Source of the DNA: Alteromonas indica
GTDB taxonomy: Bacteria > Pseudomonadota > Gammaproteobacteria > Enterobacterales > Alteromonadaceae
Direction: 5' to 3'
Assembly: GCA_003056425.1 (NCBI GenBank)
Contig: PYVY01000007.1
Coordinates: 205,151 to 269,150, forward strand
Length of the DNA stretch: 64,000 nucleotides
Below are positions 10,548-20,582 of the stretch, piece after piece. Within the stretch, counting starts at the first letter, position 1. Each line of letters begins with the position of its first letter. The notes below the pieces were generated by a model that ran no database searches, was not told where the DNA came from, and saw only the letters and a list, made by a program, of their open reading frames with translations. The translations under genes were made by a program, and so were the position numbers.

Positions 10548-11683
10548 CGAATATAACTCTCAATAATAGCCCCGCCCAGGCAAACCTCGTCTAGATAGAA
10601 CACGGCAGACTGGCCAGGAGTAACAGCCTTCTGCGGCTCGTCAAATATCACTTGCAAGGTATCATCGCCGGTAGGCGTAATCGTACAAGCAATATCATGT
10701 TGGCGATAACGGGTTTTAACGCTGGCGCTAAGAGGGGCGGTAAGGGGTTCACGGTGTACCCAGTGCAGCTGCTTTGCCACCAGTCCGTTTGAATACAGGC
10801 GCGGGTGATCGGCACCTTGGCCAACAATTAATACATTGCGGCTAACGTCTTTATCCACGACATACCAGGGCTCATCACCAAATTCAGCTAAACCGCCAAT
10901 ATGCAGACCTTTTCGTTGCCCCAGCGTGTGATACATTAACCCTTCGTGCTGGCCTATCGGTTGGCCCTCAGCCGTTTCAATAGTGCCAGGTTGGGCAGGT
11001 AAATACCGGGACAAGAAGTCTTTAAACTTGCGTTCACCGATAAAGCAAATACCGGTAGAATCTTTTTTGTCTGCAGTAACAAGGCCTTGCTGCTCAGCAA
11101 TACGGCGTACTTCGGGCTTTTCTATATCGCCAACCGGGAACAACGTTTTAGCGATATGCTCATGACTTAGCGTATACAAAAAGTAGCTTTGATCTTTGTT
11201 GGTATCCAAGCCTCGTAACATCTGCCATTTGCCATCCACCAAGCGCCGCTGAACATAATGACCGGTGGCAATGTAATCTGCGCCAAGGTCTTCTGCAGCG
11301 AACTCTAAAAACGCTTTAAACTTGATTTCTTTGTTGCACATGATATCCGGGTTTGGCGTGCGGCCGGCTTTGTATTCGGCTAAGAAATACTCAAACACAT
11401 TGTCCCAGTACTCAGCCGCAAAATTAATTGTGTGAAGATATATGCCGAGTTTGTCGGCTACGGCTTGCGCATCTGCCAAATCATCTGCAGCAGCACAATA
11501 TTCGTCATTGTCGTCTTCTTCCCAGTTTTTCATAAATAACCCCTCTACCTGGTAACCCTGCTGTTGCAGCAAGTAGGCAGATACCGAGGAGTCAACGCCG
11601 CCGGACATACCGACGATCACTTTTTGCTTTGCGGGGGCCTGGGGGCTGGAAGTAGATTCTGTCACCGTTTTCTCTTCACTCAT
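10544..11683 (-). CDS. mnmA: tRNA-specific 2-thiouridylase MnmA
   Basis: ATP-dependent sulfur insertion at position 2 of the wobble uridine (U34) of tRNA-Lys, -Glu and -Gln. The 379-residue protein has an N-terminal PP-loop [10 protein letters not shown] (25-34), the segment [12 protein letters not shown] containing the first catalytic cysteine and [10 protein letters not shown] containing the second, followed by the C-terminal beta-barrel that helps bind tRNA. About 20 extra N-terminal residues (Ser/Pro/Lys rich) precede the usual start at VIVGMSGG; no nearer Met is available, so the start is accepted. First gene of mnmA-hflD-purB. Confidence 0.96.
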   Translation of the reverse strand: MSEEKTVTESTSSPQAPAKQKVIVGMSGGVDSSVSAYLLQQQGYQVEGLFMKNWEEDDNDEYCAAADDLADAQAVADKLGIYLHTINFAAEYWDNVFEYFLAEYKAGRTPNPDIMCNKEIKFKAFLEFAAEDLGADYIATGHYVQRRLVDGKWQMLRGLDTNKDQSYFLYTLSHEHIAKTLFPVGDIEKPEVRRIAEQQGLVTADKKDSTGICFIGERKFKDFLSRYLPAQPGTIETAEGQPIGQHEGLMYHTLGQRKGLHIGGLAEFGDEPWYVVDKDVSRNVLIVGQGADHPRLYSNGLVAKQLHWVHREPLTAPLSASVKTRYRQHDIACTITPTGDDTLQVIFDEPQKAVTPGQSAVFYLDEVCLGGAIIESYIR

Positions 11684-11790
11684 TGCGCTATTGGTTTAAA
11701 GGTCGCGAATTCTAGCAGAAATAAGCGCTTTTGGCACCTGGTTAACAGGGCAATGAAAGTCAGCTGTTAAGGCTATTTTCAACCATCTTA

Positions 11791-12342
11791 TTACAATTGA
11801 AATTGCAGGTACTCTCCATTATTAATCCCGTCTATTGTCCAGCTTCCCACCCGGTAACGAACCAGGCGAAGGGTAGGGTGGCCCACGTGGGCGGTCATTC
11901 GGCGCACCTGTCGGTTACGGCCTTCGGTTAATGTGATACTTAGCCAGGTGGTGGGGATATGCTGACGATAACGGACCGGCGGATTTCGCGCCCACAGATC
12001 GGGTTCGGCCATACGTTGTACTTTGGCTGGCGCCGTCATACCGTCTTTAAGCTCCACGCCTTCTTGCAATCGGTCAATAGCTCGGTTATCCGGAACGCCC
12101 TCGACCTGGGCCCAATACGTTTTACTGGTTTTAGCTTCCGGGTTAGCCAATTTATGCTGTAACTTACCATCATTGGTTAACACCAGCAGACCTTCTGAAT
12201 CCCGGTCCAGTCGGCCAGCAGCATATACCTCAGGAATGGGGATATAGTCTTTGAGAGTTTTTCTGCCTTCACCATCGGTGAACTGGGATAACACATTAAA
12301 AGGCTTATTAAACAAGACGATACTTGGTGGGCTGACAGACAT
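11791..12342 (-). CDS. rluE: 23S rRNA pseudouridine synthase RluE (RsuA/RluB/E/F family)
   Basis: A 183-residue pseudouridine synthase, the RsuA-type catalytic core without an N-terminal S4 domain. The catalytic aspartate is in [17 protein letters not shown] (about residues 43-59). The closing motif [20 protein letters not shown] is also present. In E. coli RluE modifies U2457 of 23S rRNA and sits between mnmA/nudJ and icd. The same order appears here without nudJ, which supports the RluE name over RluB or RluF. It is divergent from icd. Confidence 0.9.
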   Translation of the reverse strand: MSVSPPSIVLFNKPFNVLSQFTDGEGRKTLKDYIPIPEVYAAGRLDRDSEGLLVLTNDGKLQHKLANPEAKTSKTYWAQVEGVPDNRAIDRLQEGVELKDGMTAPAKVQRMAEPDLWARNPPVRYRQHIPTTWLSITLTEGRNRQVRRMTAHVGHPTLRLVRYRVGSWTIDGINNGEYLQFQL

Positions 12343-12732
12343 AATATTCTCAGGCAGATAACATTGGAAACGAAGTCTACCAGAGTTGCGCGGGTGAGGC
12401 TGCCCCGCGGGTGACTATTCGTAAAACCTTGTTGTATGTCAGTATCTTGTCGGTGCAACCACCGATCCGGCAGGATAAGACAATGGTATGACTTGTAACT
12501 CCGCTTTTCGTCCTTATACTAATGGACGCGGCATTTTTTGCCCGGTTTGCTGATATATAACGTAAGTTACTCTGTCATGGGTCGAGGCGGAACATTCTTG
12601 CAGGGTCAGCCTTACAAACCGTGTCATAAGAATGCCTGTAGACGCGCTTCTCCAGGGAGCTTATATACCCTGTGATGTAGCGCACCCAATGGACTAATTA
12701 CGGTAAGTTTACCGCAAACTTTGAGGTATATA
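12343..12732. promoter_or_regulatory. Divergent rluE/icd promoter region with a short palindrome
   Basis: A 390-base gene-free spacer that must hold the promoters of rluE (minus) and icd (plus). A near-perfect palindrome CGGTAAGTTTACCG (arms CGGTAA/TTACCG) lies at 12701-12714, ending 18 bases before the icd ATG, a position where a bound repressor could block icd. A Shine-Dalgarno GAGG at 12723-12726 fixes the icd start. I do not recognise the regulator; the palindrome may be chance. Confidence 0.4.
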
Positions 12733-14955
12733 ATGACCAAAGCCAAGTCGACTATCGTCTATACCAAGACCGACGAAGCGCCAATGCTGGCGACCTACTC
12801 GTTACTTCCGATTATCGAAAAATTCGCTGGTGCAGCTGACATCGATATCGAGTTGAGTGACATTTCTCTGGCTGCCCGCATTCTGGCCAACTTCTCTGAC
12901 TATCTGTCTGACGATCAAAAGGTACCCGATGCGTTGGCACAGCTTGGTGAATTGACCCAGGATCCGAACGCAAACATTATTAAACTACCCAATATCAGTG
13001 CGTCAATCCCTCAGCTTCGCGCCGCTATTAAAGAGCTTAATGCAAAAGGTTACGCGGTACCTGCTTTTCCTGAAGATCCGCAAACTGATGAAGATAAAGA
13101 TGTTCGCGAACGCTACGGAAAAATATTAGGCAGTGCGGTAAATCCGGTATTACGGGAAGGTAATTCTGATCGCCGTGCGCCAACAGCTGTTAAAAATTAC
13201 GCTCGCAAATATCCTCATTCAATGGGTGAGTGGAGCCAGGCATCTCGCTCTCACGTAGCGCATATGCGCGGTGGCGACTTTTACTCAAGCGAAAAGTCTA
13301 CCACAGTAGATAAAGACGGTTATGTCTCGATTGAATTTACTGACAAGCAGGGGAATAAAAAAACCCTCAAGCCGCGGGTTGATTTGTTAGCTGGCGAAGT
13401 TATCGACGGCATGTACATGAGCAAAAAAGCGCTGTGCGAATTCTTTGAAGAACAAATTGAAGATGCCAAAGAAGCGGGCGTATTATTCTCGCTGCACGTA
13501 AAAGCGACCATGATGAAGGTCTCTCATCCAATTGTATTTGGACATTGCGTAAAAGTATTTTACAAAGAACTGTTTGATAAGTGGGGCGACCTGTTCGATG
13601 AGCTTGGTGTCAACCCTAATAATGGTTTAGGCAGTGTTTACGATAAAATTGAGAGCCTGCCTGAGTCCCAACGTTCAGAAATCCAACGCGATATCAATGC
13701 TTGCTATGGTAACCGTCCACCCATCGCGATGGTAAATTCAGACAAAGGTATTTCTAATCTGCACGTACCCAGCGATGTCATTGTCGATGCTTCAATGCCA
13801 GCGATGATCCGTAATTCGGGTCAGATGTGGGGACCGGATGGAAAAGCGCATGATACCAAAGCGGTGATTCCAGAAAGCACCTATGCGACCATTTATCAAG
13901 AAGCCATTAATTTTTGTAAAACCCATGGCGCATTTGACCCAACCACTATGGGTACAGTACCCAATGTGGGGCTGATGGCGCAAAAAGCAGAAGAGTATGG
14001 CTCGCACGATAAAACGTTTGAGATGGAAGCTGACGGTAAAGTGCAGATAGTCGATCAGGACGGCAATGTTCTGATGGAACACGATGTGGAAGAAGGCGAT
14101 ATCTGGCGTATGTGCCAGGCCAAAGATGCACCGATTCAGGACTGGGTAAAACTGGCCGTGACCCGTGCACGGCAGTCTGGTATGCCCGCGGTATTCTGGC
14201 TGGATGAAGAACGTGCCCATGACTCCCAGTTAATAGAAAAAGTACAACGGTATTTGAAAGATCACGACCTTAACGGCCTGGATATTCAAATTATGTCACC
14301 GGTTCGCGCTATTCGTTATAGTATGGAACGGGCAATCCGGGGCTTAGATACTATTTCTGTTACCGGTAATGTGCTGCGTGACTATCTGACCGATTTATTC
14401 CCCATTATTGAATTAGGCACCAGTGCCAAAATGCTGTCTATTGTGCCATTGATGGCTGGTGGCGGGTTGTACGAAACCGGTGCAGGTGGTTCAGCGCCTA
14501 AACATGTTCAACAGTTTGTAGAGGAAGGCCACTTACGCTGGGATTCGCTAGGCGAATTTTTAGCGTTGGCGGTATCTTTTGAAGATGTGGCAATTAAACA
14601 TGGTAACGGTAAAGCAAAAATTATCGGTACCGCGTTAGATCGTGCTACTGAAAGCTTACTGAATAATGGTAAATCACCACAGCGTAAAGCTGGCCAGTTA
14701 GATAACCGCGGTAGCCATGTCTGGTTAGCGCTATACTGGGCACAGGAAGTCGCCTCGCAAACCGAAGATAAAGAGCTGGCTACGACATTTGCTGATATTG
14801 CACAGCAACTTGAAACCAATATGGACAGGATTCTGGAAGAGATTGATGCTACCCAGGGTCATGAACAGCAAATTGGCGGTTATTACTATCCAGATACAGA
14901 CAAGGTTTACAATGCCATGTCTCCGAGCAAAACATTGCACGGTATTTTAGGATAA
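12733..14955 (+). CDS. icd: Monomeric NADP-dependent isocitrate dehydrogenase
   Basis: Oxidative decarboxylation of isocitrate to 2-oxoglutarate in the TCA cycle. At 740 residues this is the monomeric IDH-II type (as in Azotobacter, Vibrio and Colwellia), unrelated in length to the ~416-residue dimeric enzyme. Recognisable segments are [45 protein letters not shown]-equivalent loops in the middle, and [10 protein letters not shown] at the C-terminus. The start at 12733 is chosen because GAGG sits six bases upstream; a TTG at 12721 would overlap that site. Monocistronic with its own terminator. Confidence 0.95.
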   Translation: MTKAKSTIVYTKTDEAPMLATYSLLPIIEKFAGAADIDIELSDISLAARILANFSDYLSDDQKVPDALAQLGELTQDPNANIIKLPNISASIPQLRAAIKELNAKGYAVPAFPEDPQTDEDKDVRERYGKILGSAVNPVLREGNSDRRAPTAVKNYARKYPHSMGEWSQASRSHVAHMRGGDFYSSEKSTTVDKDGYVSIEFTDKQGNKKTLKPRVDLLAGEVIDGMYMSKKALCEFFEEQIEDAKEAGVLFSLHVKATMMKVSHPIVFGHCVKVFYKELFDKWGDLFDELGVNPNNGLGSVYDKIESLPESQRSEIQRDINACYGNRPPIAMVNSDKGISNLHVPSDVIVDASMPAMIRNSGQMWGPDGKAHDTKAVIPESTYATIYQEAINFCKTHGAFDPTTMGTVPNVGLMAQKAEEYGSHDKTFEMEADGKVQIVDQDGNVLMEHDVEEGDIWRMCQAKDAPIQDWVKLAVTRARQSGMPAVFWLDEERAHDSQLIEKVQRYLKDHDLNGLDIQIMSPVRAIRYSMERAIRGLDTISVTGNVLRDYLTDLFPIIELGTSAKMLSIVPLMAGGGLYETGAGGSAPKHVQQFVEEGHLRWDSLGEFLALAVSFEDVAIKHGNGKAKIIGTALDRATESLLNNGKSPQRKAGQLDNRGSHVWLALYWAQEVASQTEDKELATTFADIAQQLETNMDRILEEIDATQGHEQQIGGYYYPDTDKVYNAMSPSKTLHGILG

Positions 14956-15004
14956 GTTTGCCCCTGATGTAGTGGCTTTATCCCTTAATAAAACCACGAG
15001 TATA

Positions 15005-15031
15005 AAACCCGGTCCCCGCGCCGGGTTTTTT
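15005..15031 (+). terminator. Rho-independent terminator of icd
   Basis: AAACCCGG and CCGGGTTT pair around TCCCCGCG, followed by a run of six T. It begins about 50 bases after the icd stop codon. Confidence 0.85.
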
Positions 15032-15310
15032 GTTAGGCATTTTGCCGCTTTATGGCGCATCTGCACCAAGCCTGCGCACTACGTTGCGAATTCTTCGTGG
15101 TAAATGTTGTACCAGCGCGCAGTATAAAAATTTTCTTTAACTGCTAGCGAGCAGTAGAAATGTTATGTATTGGCAAATCAAACCTGCACAAACGAACGAC
15201 GAGACAAGCTAATCTGGCCCGCATTTACAGGGCCCAAAATTAGTGGCAGCCCATAGCCATTGAACTTCGCCAACTCTCACTGAAATTCTACATGAGCCAA
15301 AGCAAGCCTT

Positions 15311-16093
15311 TGCAAGACACCCACCGTAAAAAGGTAAGGGGTGGTCCGAAGATAGCCCCTAAGACACCCATAGCAAATTACCGAGAGGCGACCCTCCCAT
15401 ATCGGTATTACCACTCCCCAGGCTGGGACAGGAGTATAGCTATATAGCGAGCTTGGATGACAGCCATGGAAGTTCCCACTAATTGTCACGCCAGGGCATA
15501 AAAAATATCTAAGACACCCACAGAAGTTCTTAAAGAAAACGTTCCTAAACTTCCAAAGAAACCTGTGCAAGACACCCACCGCAAAAAGGTAAGGGGAGTT
15601 CTTAAGATAGCCCCTAAGACACCCATAGCAAATTACCGAGTGCCGGTACCAACAAATGGCTATAACCAATCATCAGACCAGGGATAGGAGTATGTCTATA
15701 TCGTGAGCTTGGAAGACAGCCAGTGCATAAAGAATATTTAAGGGACCCACGAATGTTCTTAAAGGAGACGTTTTTAAGACTTCCCTAGCAGACCGCAAAA
15801 GGCTATAGAGAAACCTGTGCAAGACACCCACCGCAAAAAGGTAAGGGGTGGTCCGAAGATAGCCCCTAAGACACCCATAGCAAATTACCGAGTGCCGGTA
15901 CCAACAAATGGCTATCACCAATCATCAGACCAGGGATAGGAGTAGAGCTATATCGCGAACTTGGAAGGCAGCCATGGAAGTTCCTACTAATCGTCACGCC
16001 AGGGCATAAAAAATATCTAAGACCCCCACAGAAGTACTTAAAGAAAACGTTCTTAAGACTTACATAGCAGGCCGTAAAAGGCTGTAGTGCAAA
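15311..16093. repeat. Three tandem ~250-bp repeat units with recurrent AAGACACCCA motifs
   Basis: Three diverged units begin at 15311, 15566 and 15818 (periods 255 and 252). Each opens with TGCAAGACACCCACCG, then AAAAAGGTAAGGGG..., AGATAGCCCCTAAGACACCC and ATAGCAAATTACCGAG. Unit 2 lacks about 31 bases that units 1 and 3 share (CCATGGAAGTTC... to ...CGCCAG). The core AAGACACCCA occurs seven times exactly (15314, 15361, 15511, 15569, 15616, 15821, 15868) and twice degenerate (about 15741, 16019). On the minus strand it reads TGGGTGTCTT, the same core found beside the transposase at the right end of the window. Open minus-strand frames across it are repeat artefacts. Confidence 0.85.
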
Positions 16094-16366
16094 ACTCCGG
16101 CCTTACCATGTACGAAACGCCAGAAACCTTCCTGCTGGTAGGTAGGCCGATGATACAAGTTAGCTACGAAAATAGTGAGCAGGGCGATGGCTTCATGCAG
16201 GCTATAACCGAATATTCTATGACTAGTCGCAGCTACCCGTTAAATAGCCTGTAGAAAGGCTATTGCTACAAATAATAAATAGGCTTAGGGGAGTCAGGCA
16301 TTACTAATGGGGATAATGAGAAGAAATGCGTCCAAACTGGCTGGGCACCGGGCAGATGACGCCCAT
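16094..16366. other. Gene-free tail of the repeat region with one strong hairpin
   Basis: No credible reading frame. A perfect 8-bp inverted repeat AATAGCCT/AGGCTATT with a 6-base loop lies at 16243-16264. Its loop side (TGTAGAAAGGCTA) echoes the AAAAGGCTGTAG end of the last tandem unit, so this may be an outlying decayed piece of the same repeat family. Confidence 0.4.
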
Positions 16367-16410
16367 AAAAAAGGCTTTTGACTAACAAATGTCAGAGAAA
16401 AGCCCTTTTG
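16367..16410 (-). terminator. Terminator of cspD
   Basis: On the minus strand GGCTTTT and TGAC pair with GTCA and AAAGCC across a small internal loop, followed by a T-run. It lies 20 bases after the cspD stop. The plus-strand reading also ends in T4, so it may act weakly in both directions. Confidence 0.65.
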
Positions 16411-16429
16411 GATATTAAGGTGTTAGGTA

Positions 16430-16651
16430 TTAACGCTCTGGTTCTTCGTCAAGCAATCCGATATTTTCGGCGTGGAGTCCTTTGGGGCCCTGCTGAACCT
16501 CAAAAGTAACATCCTGTCCTGCTTTTAACGAACGATATCCTTCCATCTGGATGGTTGAATAGTGAGCAAAAATGTCTTCGCCGCCGTCTTCCGGGACGAT
16601 AAAACCAAAACCTTTTGCGTTGTTAAACCATTTAACTTTACCAACCGCCAT
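16430..16651 (-). CDS. cspD: Cold-shock-domain protein CspD
   Basis: A 73-residue single cold-shock domain with RNP1 KGFGFI (residues 13-18) and RNP2 DIFAHY (26-31). CspD in E. coli is a stationary-phase, replication-inhibiting single-strand nucleic-acid binding protein rather than a cold-inducible one. The CspD assignment rests on the acidic C-terminal tail (LLDEEPER) and on the divergent clpS-clpA pair, the conserved context of cspD. Shine-Dalgarno AGAGGAAGT-like sequence is seen just upstream of the start. Confidence 0.93.
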   Translation of the reverse strand: MAVGKVKWFNNAKGFGFIVPEDGGEDIFAHYSTIQMEGYRSLKAGQDVTFEVQQGPKGLHAENIGLLDEEPER

Positions 16652-16855
16652 ACTTCGACTTCCTCTTAATCCTTGAACTCACAGAGTTATGCCCCCACAA
16701 TAGGTTTTAAGGGCAACTATGACTATATGCGTCACTTCACATAGCCATAACTAAACTGTAGATTTTTTAAACACTGAATGTCAAGCGTAAATTAGCAGAA
16801 TTAATCTAAGCGAAAAAATTCAGCGTAATATACGCTAAGGCACTATCCTATTACT

Positions 16856-17176
16856 ATGAGCAGAGACAACGCGATCAGTATCGAAAAAGAAAAACTCAGA
16901 GAAGCGCAGCGCAAGAAAACGCAGCCGCCTCCAATGTATAAAGTGTTGTTAAACAACGACGATTACACGCCGATGGATTTCGTAGTCGAAGTACTTGTGC
17001 ATTTTTTCAATATGGACGCTGAGAAAGCCAATCAGACTATGTTAACCGTACATTATCAAGGTAAGGCTGTTTGTGGCATATATACTGCAGAAATTGCTGA
17101 AACCAAGGTTATGCAGGTGAATCAGTACGCACGTAAACACCAACATCCACTTATGTGCACCATGGAACAGGCGTAA
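16856..17176 (+). CDS. clpS: ATP-dependent Clp protease adaptor ClpS
   Basis: A 106-residue adaptor that recognises N-degron residues (Leu, Phe, Trp, Tyr) and hands substrates to ClpAP. The substrate pocket motif [17 protein letters not shown] (about residues 31-47) and the ClpA-contact histidine/Lys region [19 protein letters not shown] are intact. The N-terminal extension (residues 1-25) is the flexible segment that enters the ClpA pore. Located 25 bases before clpA and divergent from cspD. Confidence 0.96.
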   Translation: MSRDNAISIEKEKLREAQRKKTQPPPMYKVLLNNDDYTPMDFVVEVLVHFFNMDAEKANQTMLTVHYQGKAVCGIYTAEIAETKVMQVNQYARKHQHPLMCTMEQA

Positions 17177-17201
17177 GTCAACTAACTATAGGGCGAGCGA
17201 T

Positions 17202-19481
17202 ATGTTGAATAAAGAATTAGAGCAGACACTCAATGAAGCATTTGTGTTTGCCAGAGAACACCGCCACGAATTTATGACAGTTGAACATCTGCTACTAGCA
17301 TTGATGGACAACGCTTCTGCCCAGGAAGCCCTTAAAGCCTGTGGTGCCAACATTGATGCAATCAAAAGTGAATTGATTGAGTTTGTTAAAGACACCACGC
17401 CGCTGATTCTGGAAGACCAGGCCAGTGAACGGGAAACTCAGCCCACTCTGGGCTTTCAGCGTGTTCTTCAGCGCGCGGTATTTCATGTTCAGTCGTCGGG
17501 TAAAGACGAAGTAACTGGCGCTAATGTGCTGGTAGCCATTTTTAGTGAGCAGGAATCACAGGCAGTATATATTCTGAAAAAATCAGATGTTACCCGTCTT
17601 GATGTCGTCAACTTTATCAGCCATGGGGTGAGTAAAGCAGAAGACGAAGAAGCACCAGGTCACAACGATGCTACCGAAGAAGGCAGTGATGGCGATGAAA
17701 ATGGCTCTGCGTTAAGTAAATATGCAACCGATCTTAACCGCCATGCCAAAGAAGGTAAAATCGACCCGCTGATTGGCCGCGACTCAGAACTTGAACGTAC
17801 CATTCAGATTCTTTGCCGCCGCCGTAAGAACAACCCCTTGCTGGTGGGTGAAGCAGGCGTCGGAAAAACAGCCATCGCTGAAGGCCTGGCCTATCGTATT
17901 GTAAATGACGATGTCCCTGAGGTGATTGCACAAAGTACCGTGTACTCACTCGATTTAGGCGGCTTATTGGCAGGCACAAAATACCGCGGTGACTTCGAGA
18001 AGCGTCTGAAATCTATTCTTAAAGAACTCAGTAAAGACGAGCACGCTATACTGTTCATTGATGAGATCCATACCATCATTGGCGCAGGCGCGGCATCAGG
18101 TGGGGTAATGGATGCGTCGAATTTACTTAAACCGAAACTTAGTAGCGGTGAACTACGCTGTATTGGTTCTACCACCTATCAGGAATACCAAAGTATTTTT
18201 GAAAAAGACCGTGCTTTAGCGCGCCGGTTTCAAAAAGTGGATGTGGTTGAGCCCAGTGTAAGTGATACCACTAAAATCTTGTTGGGGCTAAAAGAGCGTT
18301 ACGAAGAGCATCATAGTGTGCGATTTACCCGTAAAGCATTGCAAGCTGCAGCTGAGCTCTCTGCGAAGTACATTAACGAACGTCACTTACCCGATAAAGC
18401 CATTGATGTTATGGATGAAGCAGGGGCTAGCCAGCGCTTGCTACCGCAGTCTAAGCGGAAAAAGACCATCAATGTAGCGGAAATCGAACAGATTATTGCC
18501 AAGATGGCCAGAATCCCTGAGAAATCTGTTTCAGCCTCTGACAAAGAAGTGCTCAAAAACCTGAGTCGCGATCTCAAGATGATGGTGTTTGGTCAAGACC
18601 AGGCAATAGAGACGCTAACCAACGCTATTCACCTGTCTCGTTCGGGCCTGGGCAATGAAACTAAGCCAATTGGTAGTTTCCTGTTTGCTGGGCCAACTGG
18701 GGTAGGTAAAACGGAGGTCACCCAGCAGTTGGGCAAAATCATGGGCGTAGAGCTTGTCCGCTTTGATATGTCTGAGTACATGGAGCGCCATGCGGTGAGC
18801 CGGTTAATTGGTGCACCTCCTGGTTATGTAGGGTTTGACCAGGGCGGTTTACTTACTGATGCTGTGATTAAAAATCCGTACTCAGTGGTGTTACTCGATG
18901 AAATTGAGAAAGCCCACAGTGATATTTACAATATTCTGCTGCAAGTGATGGACCACGGTACGCTGACGGATAATAACGGCCGCAAAGTGGATTTCAGAAA
19001 TGTTGTGCTGGTGATGACTACTAACGCCGGAGTACAGGAAACAGTACGTAAATCTATCGGCTTTAAGCAACAGGACCACAGCCACGATGCGATTAGCGAG
19101 ATCAATAAGATATTCTCGCCTGAGTTTCGTAACCGGCTAGACGGCATCATTTGGTTTAACCATCTTGACTCTGAAATCATTCTTCAGGTGGTCGACAAAT
19201 TCATTATTGAATTACAGGCTCAGCTTGATGTGAAAGGCGTGTCGCTGGAAGTTACTAGCGAAGCTCGAGCATACCTGGCCGAGAAAGGCTACGATCGTTC
19301 AATGGGAGCCCGTCCTATGGCACGCTTAATCAAGGATGAAATCAAGCGCGAACTGGCGAATGAGTTATTGTTCGGCGAGTTGGCTAAAGGCGGTAATGTG
19401 AAGGTGGACCTGGATGATGATAAGCTTACCTTCGATTATTCTGGTGTAGCATCTCAACACGAGCAAACTGAATCGAACTGA
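17202..19481 (+). CDS. clpA: ATP-dependent Clp protease ATP-binding subunit ClpA
   Basis: AAA+ unfoldase that partners ClpP and receives N-degron substrates from ClpS. The 759 residues match E. coli ClpA (758). Order: N-domain (1-150), an acidic linker (about 145-168), first AAA module with Walker A GEAGVGKTA near 215 and Walker B LFIDEIHT near 285, second module with Walker A GPTGVGKTE near 496 and VVLLDEIEKAH near 564, then the C-terminal D2-small domain. The ClpP-binding IGF/L loop would be in the segment KSIGFKQQDHS near 611. Same operon as clpS. Confidence 0.97.
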   Translation: MLNKELEQTLNEAFVFAREHRHEFMTVEHLLLALMDNASAQEALKACGANIDAIKSELIEFVKDTTPLILEDQASERETQPTLGFQRVLQRAVFHVQSSGKDEVTGANVLVAIFSEQESQAVYILKKSDVTRLDVVNFISHGVSKAEDEEAPGHNDATEEGSDGDENGSALSKYATDLNRHAKEGKIDPLIGRDSELERTIQILCRRRKNNPLLVGEAGVGKTAIAEGLAYRIVNDDVPEVIAQSTVYSLDLGGLLAGTKYRGDFEKRLKSILKELSKDEHAILFIDEIHTIIGAGAASGGVMDASNLLKPKLSSGELRCIGSTTYQEYQSIFEKDRALARRFQKVDVVEPSVSDTTKILLGLKERYEEHHSVRFTRKALQAAAELSAKYINERHLPDKAIDVMDEAGASQRLLPQSKRKKTINVAEIEQIIAKMARIPEKSVSASDKEVLKNLSRDLKMMVFGQDQAIETLTNAIHLSRSGLGNETKPIGSFLFAGPTGVGKTEVTQQLGKIMGVELVRFDMSEYMERHAVSRLIGAPPGYVGFDQGGLLTDAVIKNPYSVVLLDEIEKAHSDIYNILLQVMDHGTLTDNNGRKVDFRNVVLVMTTNAGVQETVRKSIGFKQQDHSHDAISEINKIFSPEFRNRLDGIIWFNHLDSEIILQVVDKFIIELQAQLDVKGVSLEVTSEARAYLAEKGYDRSMGARPMARLIKDEIKRELANELLFGELAKGGNVKVDLDDDKLTFDYSGVASQHEQTESN

Positions 19482-19516
19482 TTCAGTTTGTAAGATAACC
19501 ATCTGCACCCATAAAA

Positions 19517-19543
19517 TAAAAACCCGGCATTAGCCGGGTTTTT
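19517..19543. terminator. Bidirectional terminator between clpA and infA
   Basis: AAAACCCGGC and GCCGGGTTTTT pair around ATTA. T-runs follow on both strands, so it can end transcription of clpA (plus) and of infA (minus). Confidence 0.85.
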
Positions 19544-19577
19544 GCTTATCAGGTGTCAAGATTCTTACTTACTGATA

Positions 19578-19796
19578 TTATCTCGCGCGATACACGATAC
19601 GGCCTTTCGTCAGGTCGTAGGGTGTCATCTCTACGGTGACCTTATCACCTGTCAGGATACGGATATAGTTTTTACGCATTTTTCCGGAGATGTGCGCAGT
19701 TACCACGTGACCATTTTCTAGTTCAACGCGGAACATTGTGTTAGGAAGGGTATCCAGTACCACACCTTCCATTTCAATAGAATCTTCTTTTGCCAT
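19578..19796 (-). CDS. infA: Translation initiation factor IF-1
   Basis: A 72-residue OB-fold protein that binds the ribosomal A site during initiation. Nearly canonical sequence: [13 protein letters not shown] at the N-terminus, [19 protein letters not shown] in the middle and GRIVYRAR at the end. The clpA/infA/bpt-aat order is a conserved gammaproteobacterial arrangement. infA lies 72 bases after bpt on the same strand and may also have its own promoter in that gap. Confidence 0.98.
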   Translation of the reverse strand: MAKEDSIEMEGVVLDTLPNTMFRVELENGHVVTAHISGKMRKNYIRILTGDKVTVEMTPYDLTKGRIVYRAR

Positions 19797-19868
19797 GTAA
19801 AGCAGTTACCTCAGTAAGTCAAAATTTTGCCGCGCAGACCTTAACTAATCTAGCGCGCTGTGTAAAGT

Positions 19869-20582
19869 TCAAAGATCAATTTTATCGCTACTTTGCCATT
19901 TATTCTGCAAAAAACGTTCATTTGGGGCAAATTTGCGTTTGTAATTCATCTTATTACAATTATCTATTTGATAGCCCAAATAAAGATATGTTTTACCAGA
20001 CTGCCTGGCGTGTTCTATCTGCTGTATGATCATCCAGCTACCTAACGAGTGATAACCCGGGTCAGGATCAAAGAACGTGTATAGCGCCGAAAAGGCCTGA
20101 TGATCACTGCCGTTATCAATATCATCGGTGACCGCTACAGCAATTAAGGTCTCGCCATCGTAAGCTTCAATGAACACCGGTTTTTTCCAGGCACACATAA
20201 TAAAGCTATCGAATTGCTGTCGGCTAGGTGGGTACATTGTACCATCAGCATGGCGCTGGATGATATAGCGTTCGTAAAGTGGATAGTACGCCTCGCCGGG
20301 CTGGCTGCTTAATCGCGTAGTCAGATGGCGGTTTCGCTTAATTAAACGTCGTTGGCTTTTGCTAGGCACATATTGCGTCACCAATACACGGATAGATTGA
20401 CAAGCTGAGCATGCCGGACAGTGAGGTCGATAAATTTGTTCCCCACTACGCCGGAAACCCGCTTGAATAAGCTGGCCATAGCGCCAGGAAAAATCCTGGT
20501 CTTTTTCAGCGTATACCAGCAGTTGTTCATGCTCATCTTCCAGATAACTGCAATTAAAGGTTTGTGTAATCCCAAACTTCAT
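19869..20582 (-). CDS. bpt: Aspartate/glutamate leucyltransferase (Bpt)
   Basis: A 237-residue arginyltransferase-fold enzyme that adds Leu from Leu-tRNA to proteins beginning with Asp or Glu, making them ClpS substrates. Conserved marks: CSYL near residue 12, HCPACSACQSIRV (about 54-68), the GNAT-like core with YTFFDP, and the end YLGYQIDNCNKMNYK. The ATG at 20582 is preferred to an upstream one at 20606 because it overlaps the aat stop by four bases (ATGA) and begins MKFG just before the conserved region. Translationally coupled to aat. Confidence 0.93.
   Translation of the reverse strand: MKFGITQTFNCSYLEDEHEQLLVYAEKDQDFSWRYGQLIQAGFRRSGEQIYRPHCPACSACQSIRVLVTQYVPSKSQRRLIKRNRHLTTRLSSQPGEAYYPLYERYIIQRHADGTMYPPSRQQFDSFIMCAWKKPVFIEAYDGETLIAVAVTDDIDNGSDHQAFSALYTFFDPDPGYHSLGSWMIIQQIEHARQSGKTYLYLGYQIDNCNKMNYKRKFAPNERFLQNKWQSSDKIDL

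Noticed and set aside
13792..14220. 142-codon minus-strand frame opposite icd
   Set aside because: Shadow of the icd coding sequence; no features of a gene.
15277..15921. Two minus-strand open frames (130 and 82 codons) sharing CYGCLRGYL and VGVL segments
   Set aside because: They are translations of the tandem repeat units; the period is a multiple of three, so the same frame stays open. No ribosome site and no natural protein character.
15311..16093. Possible CRISPR array
   Set aside because: The repeat period is about 250 bases, the repeats are degenerate, and no unique spacers or cas genes exist.
16243..16264. 8-bp hairpin as a terminator
   Set aside because: No T-run follows on either strand and no gene end is near.
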